64,000 nt of DNA from Seohaeicola saemankumensis (GCF_021021435.1 NZ_JAINWI010000015.1:1-64000), one strand, 5' to 3'. Shown: positions 17,101 to 28,396, counted from the first letter of the stretch. Made by a program: numbers and translations. The notes: a model not told the origin generated them from the sequence alone.

Positions 17101-18027
17101 TCAGGTGTTCTGCTTCAAATCGTAGCTTCCACTCACACGCGATACTGGCGCGTCCCAGACATGCAACTCTCGATTGGCCAGCAATATCGCTTCGCAGTCG
17201 AGATCAATCCGCCCTTTTCCTTCATGCGTGGAGGTCACGAGAGAACCTTCTGCACGCCCCAGATCGACCCCGTTTACCAGGACCTCTTTCGATCGTTCGT
17301 GTCTTTGGCGGCCCGAGAAAACAACAGGCACGCGTTTCTTCGCAAGCATGGCCGAAATCCAGATATCGTCAACCATCACAAATTCTTCCGGAATTTGGGA
17401 AACTTGGTCATCAAAAAATTCGGGCCGCACGAGAACGCCGCCGAAACCTTCGACAATCTCTCCTTGAGAGGGGTCATTGCGGCGTGGTTTCCAGAGACCA
17501 AAAGAGAAAGTTCTCCTCAATCTGTAGCTCAGACTGTTTGAATACGCTCTCGTTAAAAACCTGTTTTTGATCTGGATAATTTCTTCGGCCACACAGGCAT
17601 TGGGCTGAGCATCATAAGCTTTCAATAGCCTCTCGATCCAATTGGAGTGGTATAACCGATCATCATCACAATAGATTATACAAACGTCTTGTCCCTTATA
17701 GCGTTGTAAAGTCGGTATAATCTTTGTCGCGGGACCATAATCATCGCAACGGTATACATCTATACCTGCTGGAATAGCTGACAAATCAACTTTCCCCAAG
17801 CTTCTCTTCCGATACTCGAAAGGTATATTGATTTCGATTGAATCCGGCACGATAGATTGGCGCTTGATGCTATCAAGCGTAGCGTTCAGATACTCAATTC
17901 TTCCGGGTGTAGTGGTCAATGAAACCACAACCCTTCTGCCCGCAACAGAACCGAGCTTACTTTTGCTCAACACTCCCAATCTCCATTTCCATCCGGACCA
18001 CCGGGTCTCACCTTGCCCGATTCTCAC
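17101..18027 (-). CDS. Glycosyltransferase (GT-A type)
   Basis: Predicted glycosyltransferase of 308 residues. VVVSLTTTPGRIEYLNATLD at about 33-52 is the start of a nucleotide-sugar binding fold, and VCIIYCDDDRLYHSNW at 115-130 contains the DDD metal motif (121-123). EEFVMVDDIWIS near 215-225 resembles the acceptor-side acid block of polysaccharide transferases. The start is GTG at 18027. It is more AT-rich than the surrounding core genes, suggesting recent acquisition. With the next two transferases and the kinases at 19.9-21.3 kb it probably decorates lipopolysaccharide or capsule. Sugar donor and acceptor cannot be told. Confidence 0.75.
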   Translation of the reverse strand: MRIGQGETRWSGWKWRLGVLSKSKLGSVAGRRVVVSLTTTPGRIEYLNATLDSIKRQSIVPDSIEINIPFEYRKRSLGKVDLSAIPAGIDVYRCDDYGPATKIIPTLQRYKGQDVCIIYCDDDRLYHSNWIERLLKAYDAQPNACVAEEIIQIKNRFLTRAYSNSLSYRLRRTFSFGLWKPRRNDPSQGEIVEGFGGVLVRPEFFDDQVSQIPEEFVMVDDIWISAMLAKKRVPVVFSGRQRHERSKEVLVNGVDLGRAEGSLVTSTHEGKGRIDLDCEAILLANRELHVWDAPVSRVSGSYDLKQNT

Positions 18028-18155
18028 ACCTTTAACGTAACGTCTGCAAAACCAGGTCGTTCCCTAAAGTGTTTACCAAAGTAGAGCAACATGGCGACGA
18101 CACTGCTAGCAGATGCAAATCAGTATCTTTTGGCAAACTTCCTCGTGGCGAGACC

Positions 18156-18920
18156 TCAGGGCAACTTCGCAAAGAACTTATCTGAAAGGCTGTTGATTTT
18201 GCTACGATATATTGGCCTGTTGATTTCTCTTTTCAGCTTTGCCAGCCCAAAAACCTTATGATCTATCATGCTTCCGCCCAAGTGGTTGGACACTTCCTTT
18301 ACGCCTGAAGGCCAAACCGAAAGCACCCTTGCTCCATGCTCCCAAGGCATCTGGAGCAAGCAGTCAACCGGCCTGTCAAAATCCGTGGTACACTGCAACA
18401 GCCGTTTGGCCGCTTCTTTCGTCACGATCTGCGCAATCATTCCCAACTCAATCCGAGCAGGCAACGTCAACTGAATGTCCTCGTCTTGGGCGAGCGTGTT
18501 CCCCTTCACCTGTCTTTGCTTTTGAGGAAACCTCACAAAATCTCCCTGTCGCACTAACCCCATTGCAAGTTTGACAGCCCTCGGAAAGATCTCTGGATCA
18601 AATTCAACATCATCTTCGAGGACAAAGGCTGCATCCAGATCCTGATCAACGATCCTCTGCCAACATTTTCGGTGACTGCGAAAGCAAGCCACCTCTGTAG
18701 GGCTCAATGCGTGAGGATAGCGCGGACGAAACAGTTCTGTTTGATAAGAACCATAAGCCGCGTTCTGATTTTCACCGGATTTTGCATCAATGGCAGATAC
18801 AATTTCCGAAGGAAAAGGTAGTGCGCCCCGCATTTTAGAAACATGCGCCTGCCGTGCCACCGCGCGATCCAGATGGATGATCATGCAGTTGATCCTCATG
18901 CCGTCACTTCTGTCTTTCAT
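18156..18920 (-). CDS. Glycosyltransferase family 25 (LPS biosynthesis type)
   Basis: Family 25 transferase of about 254 residues. It has the family layout: a short start strand MIIHLDRAVARQAH, SAIDAKSG, ALSPTEVACFRSHRKCW at about 71-87, and FVLEDDVEFDPEIF with the DxD-like acid pair at about 103-104. Family members transfer galactose or similar sugars to the LPS outer core. The start is uncertain: ATG at 18920, or ATG at 18899 directly before MRINCM, which would place the first strand closer to the N-terminus. It is AT-rich relative to the core, like its neighbour, and separated from it by 128 bases. Confidence 0.8.
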   Translation of the reverse strand: MKDRSDGMRINCMIIHLDRAVARQAHVSKMRGALPFPSEIVSAIDAKSGENQNAAYGSYQTELFRPRYPHALSPTEVACFRSHRKCWQRIVDQDLDAAFVLEDDVEFDPEIFPRAVKLAMGLVRQGDFVRFPQKQRQVKGNTLAQDEDIQLTLPARIELGMIAQIVTKEAAKRLLQCTTDFDRPVDCLLQMPWEHGARVLSVWPSGVKEVSNHLGGSMIDHKVFGLAKLKREINRPIYRSKINSLSDKFFAKLP

Positions 18921-19112
18921 TGCTCAGAGCTAATCACGGTTCACGAGAATTTCAGGCTCGGATTGTTCACCTTCTGTCTCGATACAATGGCTGCGTCACT
19001 CCTGCAAGCACGGCGCTTGCGCGACAGACTTGCACCGCGGGCGCAGACCTGACAGTTGCAGCGCCAGGCTTGGACCGGTATGGTGCCGCAAGCATCCGGT
19101 TAAGGCTTTGGA

Positions 19113-19853
19113 ATGGACCCCGTTAATATACTTTGCGTGAAGTGGGGGACGAAATACGGCCCTGACTACGTCAACAAACTTCATTCGATGGTGGGGCGCA
19201 ACATGTCGCGTCCCTACCGGTTTGTCTGTCTTACAGATGACGCAACCGGCATTGATCCTCGTATTGAGACGCGCCCTCTTCCACCGATCGGCATTCCGGA
19301 ATTTGATACAGCCACCGGATGGACACGACTGCATGGCTGGCTGAAGGTGACGGTGTTTGCATCGCCCCTTTATGATCTGACGGGACCGACCCTGTTTCTG
19401 GATGTGGATATCGTTATTACAGGACCTCTGGATGATTTCTTCGACCCGCCGGGCGAGTTCATCGTTATAAAGGAATGGGACAAGCAGGACGAGACTGGCA
19501 ACACCTCGGTCTTCCGCTTTACCGCGGGCGCTCATGGGGATCTTGTCGCCTATTTGGGGCAGTCTTTGACTTCAGCGCAGGGCGATTACCGGAACGAGCA
19601 GGAATTCGTGACCAGCTATTTCTCGCGTCAGGGCAAGATGACCTATTGGCCTGCCGGATGGTGTGTAAGCTTCAAACGGCACTGCATGCATCGCGGGGTG
19701 ATGGGTTATTTCAAACCCGCCCGCATTCCTGATGGCGCGAAGGTTGTCGTGTTCCACGGCAAGCCCAATCCGCCTGACGCCATCATCGGCCGCAGCGGCA
19801 AATGGTATCGCCGTGTGCTGCCTGTCGCTTGGGTTGATGCGTTGTGGCGCTGA
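19113..19853 (+). CDS. Glycosyltransferase with DxD motif
   Basis: Predicted transferase of 246 residues. NILCVKWGTKYGPDYVNKL at the start and TLFLDVDIVITGPLDDFF at about 93-110 (metal-binding D97 and D99) are typical of small GT-A enzymes acting in envelope polysaccharide synthesis. FVCLTDD at about 37-43 is the sugar-nucleotide strand. It is six bases upstream of the Kdo-kinase-like gene and reads in the same direction, so it belongs to the operon 19113-21325. Core G+C is normal here, unlike the two divergent transferases. Substrate unknown. Confidence 0.78.
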   Translation: MDPVNILCVKWGTKYGPDYVNKLHSMVGRNMSRPYRFVCLTDDATGIDPRIETRPLPPIGIPEFDTATGWTRLHGWLKVTVFASPLYDLTGPTLFLDVDIVITGPLDDFFDPPGEFIVIKEWDKQDETGNTSVFRFTAGAHGDLVAYLGQSLTSAQGDYRNEQEFVTSYFSRQGKMTYWPAGWCVSFKRHCMHRGVMGYFKPARIPDGAKVVVFHGKPNPPDAIIGRSGKWYRRVLPVAWVDALWR

Positions 19854-19859
19854 TCCGGT

Positions 19860-20600
19860 ATGGCTGAGACCGCAGTTTTCTTGGAAGGTAAACACGTCAT
19901 CTGGTATGATCCAGATCTGCTCGCCGATGTAGATATCCGCTTTTTCGATCCGCTATGGCTACGTGAAACCGGCCATTTGACGGGCGGCTCCACCGGCCGC
20001 AATACGGCATGGTTTCTGCGCTATGCAGGCCTCGACATGGTGCTGCGGCACTACTGGCGTGGCGGTATGGTGGGACGCTTTGTCAAAGACCTTTACCTGC
20101 GCGAACCGGTTGGAAATAGCCGCGCGATGCAGGAGTTCAGCTTACTTGGATGGATGCGGCAACAGGGGCTTCCCGTGCCTCGCCCCGTGGCTGCGCGATT
20201 TACCCGAACTGGCTTGTGGTACCGAGCAGATCTACTGATGGAATTAATCCCCGCAGCCCGTCCCTTGGCAGAATTCATTGCCGAGGCAAGACTTTCCGAA
20301 GCGGATTGGAAGCGGATCGGTTCTGTCATCGCGCAAATGCATCACTTAGGCGTTTTGCATTCCGACCTGAACTGCCGGAACATCCTGCTGGATGCTGACG
20401 GCAAAGTCTGGCTGATCGACTTTGATAAATGCGAGCGCCGACTGCCCGGAAAATGGCAAAAGCAGAACCTAGACCGACTGGAAAGATCGCTGGGAAAGGA
20501 AAAGGCAAAGAACCCGTCCCTCAACTGGACCGATCTTGACTGGGGGGCGTTGCTTGAGGGCTATAGGTCAGGCAGCGCGAACCAACGGAATTCGGAATGA
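19860..20600 (+). CDS. kdkA: 3-deoxy-D-manno-octulosonic acid kinase-like protein
   Basis: Kinase-fold protein of 246 residues resembling KdkA, which phosphorylates Kdo in the LPS inner core. The catalytic loop HSDLNCRNILL at about 167-177 supplies Asp169 and Asn174, and LIDFDKCERR at about 185-194 gives the metal-binding aspartate. The N-terminal segment GGSTGRNTAWFL followed by a VLRHYWRGG block matches the family's glycine-rich loop and lysine/arginine strand. It overlaps the next gene by ATGA. Known KdkA enzymes occur where a single Kdo is present; whether this organism has such LPS cannot be seen here. Confidence 0.85.
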   Translation: MAETAVFLEGKHVIWYDPDLLADVDIRFFDPLWLRETGHLTGGSTGRNTAWFLRYAGLDMVLRHYWRGGMVGRFVKDLYLREPVGNSRAMQEFSLLGWMRQQGLPVPRPVAARFTRTGLWYRADLLMELIPAARPLAEFIAEARLSEADWKRIGSVIAQMHHLGVLHSDLNCRNILLDADGKVWLIDFDKCERRLPGKWQKQNLDRLERSLGKEKAKNPSLNWTDLDWGALLEGYRSGSANQRNSE

Positions 20601-21325
20601 CGGACCATTCTTTCAGCATGCGTTTTCCGGCTGGGACCCTTGCACTGGCGCATCTTGCACCTGTCGCAAACGGGCAGGACAGGTATGTCTATTTCCACCC
20701 CGACTATCCGGACTTTCTGTTCAAGGCTCCCAAGCCCCTTGAAGCGGCCCTTGGTTTGGAGACTGGCACGCCGATGTCGTTAGGCATGGCGGATCTGAAG
20801 AATTTTCGTCGATTGATGTTGAAACTAGCTCCCCGCAGCCTGTGGCACCCATTTTTTAAGGAAAGTGATTGCTACCTTCGGGCGCGGCTCAGCGGCATTG
20901 CGTCAGACGACCTGCCAATTCCCAATCTTTACGGCTTTTGCGACTCGGATATCGGTCCAGTTCTCGCCGTGGAACGGGTTGCCATGCCGGACGAAATGCT
21001 TGGCAGAACCCTCAAGAGTATCGCTACAAAAGGTGAACTTGGGCCTGATAAAATCGACATGCTGAACCAGTTCACGGAGCGCATGTTTCGTCACGCAATT
21101 ATTGCAGGTGACATGACTGCTGCAAACATTGTGTTGGGCCAACGAGGGATGAACATCCAATTCGTTCTGATTGACGGATTTGGCGACATACATGCAATTC
21201 CGCTAAGGTCACTGTCAGCAAGAATTAACCGGATTGCCATGATCCGCAGTTTCCGGAAAATGGGCGGGCGCATTGGCTTGAACTTTGATGAAATCCGTCT
21301 GCGGTTCAGCGACAGGACAGTTTGA
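20597..21325 (+). CDS. YrbL-family kinase-like protein
   Basis: Protein of 242 residues of the PhoP-regulated YrbL family, which has a degenerate protein-kinase fold. RYVYFHPDYPDFLFKAPKP at about 29-47 looks like the first strands with the ATP-site lysine. IIAGDMTAANIVLG at about 168-181 is the catalytic-loop equivalent (Asp172, Asn177), and VLIDGFGDIHAIPLRSLS at about 190-207 is the metal loop with the YrbL-specific tail. It starts within the stop of the KdkA-like gene and converges on the phosphatase gene, overlapping its end by 20 bp. The biochemical role of YrbL is not established. Here it sits next to LPS-type enzymes. Confidence 0.8.
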   Translation: MTDHSFSMRFPAGTLALAHLAPVANGQDRYVYFHPDYPDFLFKAPKPLEAALGLETGTPMSLGMADLKNFRRLMLKLAPRSLWHPFFKESDCYLRARLSGIASDDLPIPNLYGFCDSDIGPVLAVERVAMPDEMLGRTLKSIATKGELGPDKIDMLNQFTERMFRHAIIAGDMTAANIVLGQRGMNIQFVLIDGFGDIHAIPLRSLSARINRIAMIRSFRKMGGRIGLNFDEIRLRFSDRTV

Positions 21326-21932
21326 ACCGCTCTACAGCCGATTTTTGGCTGAACTCGCGTGTAATGAAGGCGGGATCGTATCGGGTTTGAACCCATTCGA
21401 CAAAAGTAGAACCGGTTTCTTTCTGGTCTTTGTCATAGTGGTGCAAAAGTTGATCCAGAAGTCCGGTCGACGTCCAACTCCAATGTCCGAACTGAGCCGA
21501 CAGCATGGATCTGGCATCCTCTATTGATGCATTCTCAAGAGCAAGCAGATAGATGGCGCTGGCAAGGCCTGTACGGTCAGCGCCAGCACGACAATGCATC
21601 AATATCGGTTTTTCGATCTGCCGGAAGACGTCGATCAGAGCCATGATGCGACTGGCATCGGGCAAACGATGCGCGCTCATGTGAAAGACATGCAGATCAA
21701 GCCCCAGCGCTTTACACGCGGCGGCCTCGGCGCGAAAAGGTGCGCTGCGCGTGTTGCCACGCAAATAGAGTACGGATCGCACGCCTTTTTCTTTCACTGC
21801 TGCCAGTCTTTTCTGGCCGGGCTGGTTTGAGCGATACACTCCTGGTGCGACTTCCGCGCTATTGGTCCAGAACAGTCGAACAACCCCTTGATCAATCCAG
21901 AAATTGTGCAGGCGGTCGCGCCAGTCAATCAT
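21306..21932 (-). CDS. Cys-based (tyrosine/dual-specificity type) phosphatase
   Basis: Phosphatase of 208 residues with the signature HCRAGADRTG at about 113-122, giving nucleophile Cys114 and Arg120 of the CX5R loop. VAPGVYRSNQPGQKRL at about 28-43 is the usual entry strand of the DSP/atypical phosphatase group, and KGVRSVLYLRG follows. There is no signal peptide, so it is cytoplasmic. Its 3' end overlaps the YrbL-like gene by 20 bp and the acyltransferase lies 54 bp upstream on the same strand. The substrate could be a phosphoprotein, a phosphoinositide-like lipid or a sugar phosphate. The context favours an envelope substrate, but that is inference. Confidence 0.82.
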   Translation of the reverse strand: MIDWRDRLHNFWIDQGVVRLFWTNSAEVAPGVYRSNQPGQKRLAAVKEKGVRSVLYLRGNTRSAPFRAEAAACKALGLDLHVFHMSAHRLPDASRIMALIDVFRQIEKPILMHCRAGADRTGLASAIYLLALENASIEDARSMLSAQFGHWSWTSTGLLDQLLHHYDKDQKETGSTFVEWVQTRYDPAFITREFSQKSAVERFKLSCR

Positions 21933-21986
21933 GCGTGGGACCTTTCGTTTGTGACCGGTCCGCGCGCTCGAATGGCTTTGACCATC

Positions 21987-22886
21987 TCAGGAACCGCCCT
22001 TCCATCGGCGGTGGATCCAGAACCACTGGTCAATATTGTCTTCGATCCGCGCCTGGAGACTGTCGTTGAGTTTCTGCGTCATCTCGACGGCGGTCGTATG
22101 CGGGACCGGCTCCTCGAAAACGGCATCGAAGCACAATCCGTCTGCCCGCCGAATGCCGTAGCACGGCACCAGAAGCGCGTTGTATTTCAATGCCATTTCC
22201 GCGGCGGACAGGGCTGTCAGCGCGGTTTGCCCCATAAAAGCAAGCGGCTCTCCTTTGCTCATATGCTGGTCGATCAGCATAGCCACGGTGCCACCTTGCC
22301 GCAGAAATCGCACCATCTCGCCCAGACCACGGCGGCCGCGTTCGAACAGGGGCGTGCCGATCGTGCTGATATTGCGCAGATAATAGCGGTTGAAATAGGG
22401 ATTATTCAGCGCGCGGTAGATACCACCCACGCGAAAGCCGCGTGCGATTGTGCCTGCGCGGATCACGTCGTAATTCCCGAAATGTCCCGACACAAGGATC
22501 ACGGGGCGGTTGTTCTGTCGCGCCTCGAGCATCGCATCCCATCCGGGGCCGCTTACCGGTGCGGCAAGGGCCTTTTTTTGTAATCCCTTTGGCGAAAGAA
22601 GTTCGATCACCATGCGTCCGATATTGCGAAGTGTGGCCGCACCGATCCGCGTGCAGTCTTTTTCGGCCATATCCGGATAGATCAGAGTCAGGTTCTCCTG
22701 CACCCGTGAACGGTATCCCGCTCGCGGCGCAATGACGCGCGCAAAGACCCAGCTGCCAAGCTGGACACGCAAGCGGTAGGGCATCAGGTTCAGCAGGCCG
22801 AGCAGGATCAGAAAGGCGCCGTAGGGTACAAGCTCGGACATCCGGGCAGCATGGCCACGGAACCGTTCTTGATTGACGTTCAGCAT
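21987..22886 (-). CDS. LpxL/HtrB-type lysophospholipid/lipid A acyltransferase
   Basis: Membrane-associated acyltransferase of 299 residues in the lipid A late acyltransferase family. An N-terminal hydrophobic anchor spans about 21-37, then comes VSGHFGNYD with the catalytic H-x4-D (His135, Asp140), followed by YRALNNPYFNRYYLRNI, AMLIDQHM and a PCYGIRRADG block. These match the order in LpxL-like enzymes. ATG at 22886 follows AGGAGAG at good spacing. It shares strand with the phosphatase downstream. The acyl donor and target (lipid A or ornithine/phospholipid) cannot be decided from sequence. Confidence 0.85.
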   Translation of the reverse strand: MLNVNQERFRGHAARMSELVPYGAFLILLGLLNLMPYRLRVQLGSWVFARVIAPRAGYRSRVQENLTLIYPDMAEKDCTRIGAATLRNIGRMVIELLSPKGLQKKALAAPVSGPGWDAMLEARQNNRPVILVSGHFGNYDVIRAGTIARGFRVGGIYRALNNPYFNRYYLRNISTIGTPLFERGRRGLGEMVRFLRQGGTVAMLIDQHMSKGEPLAFMGQTALTALSAAEMALKYNALLVPCYGIRRADGLCFDAVFEEPVPHTTAVEMTQKLNDSLQARIEDNIDQWFWIHRRWKGGS

Positions 22887-23090
22887 TGTCTCTCCTGCCC
22901 CTTGGTCCGGTCGCATCCTTGCCGGTGCCCGCAAACCGCTTTGCATTCACTTACTACTTGTCAGGGCGCAGGGTAAAGCCTCTGTCCGGCGGGAGCTTGG
23001 CAAAGGGCGCAAGGGACTTGGGGCGCCAAATGTCGACCCTTTAAGGAAAAACGACACGCCAGCTTTCGCGAACGTGCCGGTCTCACGGAT

Positions 23091-23124
23091 AAAAAAACTG
23101 TGCCGCGGGAGAACCCGCGACACA
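23091..23124 (-). terminator. Rho-independent terminator of katG
   Basis: Read on the minus strand, an 11-bp stem (23124-23114 with 23109-23099, one G-U pair) with a four-base loop is followed by a run of seven U (bases 23097-23091). It begins seven bases after the katG stop. Confidence 0.92.
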
Positions 23125-23131
23125 GCACTGG

Positions 23132-25381
<2,250 letters not shown>

Positions 25382-25453
25382 TCAGGGGACAAAATCAAAC
25401 TGGCGGGCGCACTGCTTCTCTACCTGCCAGACCTGACCCTCGACGCACGTTAC

Positions 25454-25466
25454 TAGAATTGTTCTA
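25454..25466. promoter_or_regulatory. Inverted repeat TAGAA-N3-TTCTA
   Basis: A 13-bp inverted repeat about 100 bp upstream of the katG start. The shape is close to PerR/Fur-family boxes, which also control katG in some bacteria. It is a candidate only. Confidence 0.4.
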
Positions 25467-25496
25467 ACAACAGTGCGCGATAATATGAAGTTGCAT

Positions 25497-25515
25497 TTAT
25501 TGATTGCGACAATAA
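25497..25515. promoter_or_regulatory. Inverted repeat TTATTG-N7-CAATAA, LysR-type box
   Basis: Perfect six-base arms with a seven-base spacer contain TTG-N7-CAA, the T-N11-A form bound by LysR-type regulators such as OxyR. It is about 145 bp upstream of katG and 230 bp upstream of cydA, so it could serve either gene. It does not fit FNR, which needs an eight-base gap between TTG and CAA. Confidence 0.45.
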
Positions 25516-25746
25516 TTCCAGATTATGGCGTGCGCGATCTGAACCGGTTGTCACCCGCATCCGTTTTGACAGTGACAGAGGCCTTTCGGCAAAGGTGCAC
25601 ACGCCCATTTTCTGGCAACCTGCGGTCTCCTGCCGCATTCACGGTAAACCCGCGCAGCATATGTACCTTTGTAAGAAAGCCCCTGCGTGGACCGCGACGG
25701 GGCGCGCATAATTCAGACCTGAGAATGGTCGTTAGGAGAGTTAACG

Positions 25747-27141
25747 ATGGAATTCATGGATACACTCATGCTGTCGCGCATCCAGTTCGCGGCGAATATC
25801 TCGTTTCATATCCTGTTCCCGACCATCACAATTGCGCTCGGCTGGGTGCTTGTCTTCTTCAAATGGCGCTATGTCCGCACGTCTGACACTGTCTGGATGG
25901 ATGCCTATTTTTTCTGGGTCAAGATTTTTGCCCTGTCATTCGCGATGGGGGTTGTCTCGGGTATCACCATGTCCTTCCAATTTGGCACAAACTGGCCCGG
26001 CTTCATGGAAAGCGTAGGGAATATCGCAGGCCCCCTGCTGGCCTATGAAATCCTGACCGCCTTCTTCATGGAAGCGGCGTTTCTGGGCATCATGCTTTTC
26101 GGTTTCAGCCGCCTGCCCGGTTGGGCGCATACGGGCGCGACTATTCTTGTCGCCGTGGGCACGACTTTGTCGACCTTCTGGATTCTTGTGCTGAACAGTT
26201 GGATGCATACGCCGCAGGGCTTCGAGATGCGCGATGGCGTAGCCTATGCCACCGACTGGTTCGCGATCATCTTCAACCCGTCCATGCCCTACCGTCTGGT
26301 TCATGTGCTGCTGGCCTCCGGTCTGACAGTCGCCTTCCTGATCGCGGGCCTTTCGGCGCTGCGCTGGCTCTTGGGCGAGCGGAGTGCCGAAGTCCGCAAA
26401 ACCCTGCGCCTTGGCGTGATCATGGGTGCCACGATTATCCCCCTACAGATATATGCCGGTGACATGCACGGGCTGAACACGCTGGAATACCAGCCTGCCA
26501 AGGTCGCGGCGATGGAAGGCAACTGGGATACGCAGGGCAACGTGCCGTTGCTGCTATTCGCCCTGCCGGATGAGGGTGCACGAGAAAACCGTTTCGAGGT
26601 GGGTATTCCTTCGGGTGCCAGCCTGATCCTGACGCATCGCCCGGACGGTGTTGTGCCGGGTCTGAACGACTTTGTGGCCGAGGACGGAACGCCTCTGCAT
26701 CCGCCGGTCACCGCAGTGTTCTGGTCGTTCCGTGTGATGGTTGGTACGGGTATGGCAATGCTGCTGATGTCATGGACCGCCCTGTTCCTGATGCGCCGTG
26801 GTCGCGGTGTCGAAGGGCTGCCGCGTCCTGTGGTCTGGGCCTTTGTTCCGATGGCCTTCTCGGGGTGGCTTGCAACGCTTGCAGGCTGGTATACGACAGA
26901 AATCGGTCGTCAGCCATGGCTGGTGACAGGTGTGCTGAGCACAGATGCCGCCGTGGGTGACGTCGCACCCGCGCTGGTGGCAACGACTCTGGTCGCCTAT
27001 CTTGCGATTTACGCCGTATTGCTGCTGGCCTATATCAGCGTGCTTGTCTATCTCGCCGCCCGCAAGGCCAAAGGCGGGCTCAAGACAGCGGTTGCGGGCC
27101 GCCCGGCCAGTGGCGCTGTCCAGTCCATGCCTGCGGAGTAA
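25747..27141 (+). CDS. cydA: Cytochrome bd-type ubiquinol oxidase subunit I (CIO-like)
   Basis: Subunit I of a cytochrome bd quinol oxidase, an inner-membrane terminal oxidase with high oxygen affinity. It has 464 residues with LSRIQFAANISFHILFP at the start (His for heme b595), and the conserved GRQPW motif with its preceding EIG (WYTTEIGRQPWLV). The Q-loop between helices 6 and 7 is short, lacking the long E. coli insertion, which places it with the cyanide-insensitive oxidase (CioA) branch. It is six bases upstream of subunit II. Such oxidases support growth under low oxygen or respiratory inhibition. Placement next to katG fits a stress role. Confidence 0.94.
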   Translation: MEFMDTLMLSRIQFAANISFHILFPTITIALGWVLVFFKWRYVRTSDTVWMDAYFFWVKIFALSFAMGVVSGITMSFQFGTNWPGFMESVGNIAGPLLAYEILTAFFMEAAFLGIMLFGFSRLPGWAHTGATILVAVGTTLSTFWILVLNSWMHTPQGFEMRDGVAYATDWFAIIFNPSMPYRLVHVLLASGLTVAFLIAGLSALRWLLGERSAEVRKTLRLGVIMGATIIPLQIYAGDMHGLNTLEYQPAKVAAMEGNWDTQGNVPLLLFALPDEGARENRFEVGIPSGASLILTHRPDGVVPGLNDFVAEDGTPLHPPVTAVFWSFRVMVGTGMAMLLMSWTALFLMRRGRGVEGLPRPVVWAFVPMAFSGWLATLAGWYTTEIGRQPWLVTGVLSTDAAVGDVAPALVATTLVAYLAIYAVLLLAYISVLVYLAARKAKGGLKTAVAGRPASGAVQSMPAE

Positions 27142-27147
27142 AATAAG

Positions 27148-28161
27148 ATGATGGCACTGTTCGATGATCCCGAAATCTGGCTGCCGGTCGCCTTCGCCGC
27201 GCTCATGGGCCTGTCCATCCTGATCTATGTGGTACTGGACGGCTATGATCTGGGTGTGGGTATCCTGACGCCATTGGCTGACGAGGCCGAGAAAGACCGG
27301 ATGGTTGCCTCGATCGGGCCGTTCTGGGATGCCAACGAGACTTGGCTTGTCATGGCGGTCGGTCTGTTGTTGGTGGCATTTCCGGCGGCGCATGGCGCCA
27401 TCCTGACCGCGCTTTACCTGCCCGTTGCGATCATGCTGATCGGCCTGATCCTGCGCGGTACGGCGTTCGAGTTCCGCGCCAAAGTTGCCCTGCCGAAAAA
27501 GAAGGCGTGGAACATCGCCTTTTTCACAGGCTCGCTGATGACCTCGATGGCGCAGGGTTACATGCTGGGCTTTTACGTAATGGGACTTGTCCATAGTCCC
27601 GCAGCACATGGTTTCGCGATCCTGTCGGCCATATTCCTGACAGTCGGATACAGTTTCATCGGCGCGTGCTGGTTGATCCTCAAAACCGAGGGGGCGCTGC
27701 AGCGCAAAGCGGTTGGCTGGGCCAAAGGCGGTATCTGGGGCGTCGTGTTGGGCGTCGGGGCGATTTCCCTTGCGACGCCTCTGGTTAGCCCGCGCATCTG
27801 GGAGCGGTGGTTTTCCATCCCCGAGTTCTTTCTGTTGGCACCTTTGCCGCTGATGTCGGCCGCGCTGATCATTGGCCTGTGGGTTGTGTTGCGTCGCCTG
27901 CCCACCGATCAGGACAGTTTTGCGTGGCTGCCCTTTGCAGGGGCAAGCGTGCTGTTTGTTCTGGCCTTCACCGGATTGGCCTATTCGTTCTATCCCTATG
28001 TCGTGCCGGAACAATTGACGATCTATGATGCCGCCTCTGCACCGGAAAGCCTCATGATCATCCTGATCGGCGCATTGGTGGTCATTCCGATCATCGTGGG
28101 CTATTCAGCTCTGGCCTATTACGTGTTCCGCGGCAAGGCGCGCGATCTGCGTTATGACTGA
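27148..28161 (+). CDS. cydB: Cytochrome bd-type ubiquinol oxidase subunit II
   Basis: Second subunit of the bd oxidase, 337 residues with about eight membrane helices. The family start ALMGLSILIYVVLDGYDLGV is followed by GPFWDANETWLV, the best-known CydB block. It ends with a strongly hydrophobic stretch VVIPIIVGYSALAYYVF. No small CydX subunit is evident downstream: the 235 bp before the next gene have no short hydrophobic frame with a ribosome site that I can support. That is common in the CIO branch. Confidence 0.94.
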   Translation: MMALFDDPEIWLPVAFAALMGLSILIYVVLDGYDLGVGILTPLADEAEKDRMVASIGPFWDANETWLVMAVGLLLVAFPAAHGAILTALYLPVAIMLIGLILRGTAFEFRAKVALPKKKAWNIAFFTGSLMTSMAQGYMLGFYVMGLVHSPAAHGFAILSAIFLTVGYSFIGACWLILKTEGALQRKAVGWAKGGIWGVVLGVGAISLATPLVSPRIWERWFSIPEFFLLAPLPLMSAALIIGLWVVLRRLPTDQDSFAWLPFAGASVLFVLAFTGLAYSFYPYVVPEQLTIYDAASAPESLMIILIGALVVIPIIVGYSALAYYVFRGKARDLRYD

Positions 28162-28396
28162 TGCGCATCCGCGGTATTACAATAGAGCAATTAGCGCGAA
28201 CCTGATGTATTGGGAATGCCTGAGGCGAGTTCGGCTGCGGCGCAGAGCCACACATGAAAATGTCAGAATGACTGCCGCTTTCGGCAGAAAAACCCTTGTG
28301 GTTGAATTGCCTACCGCGCGGTCAGCGCATATACAGGCTGCGTCCGAGGTTCCGGGACTACGCGGGACCGAGTCTCACTAGGGAGAGAGAAAAATC

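Noticed and set aside
25497-25515. FNR site for cydAB
   Set aside because: The gap between TTG and CAA is seven bases rather than eight; it fits a LysR-type box better.
28162-28396. A riboswitch or small cydX gene between cydB and the second TRAP gene
   Set aside because: No conserved riboswitch core and no short hydrophobic frame with a ribosome site.
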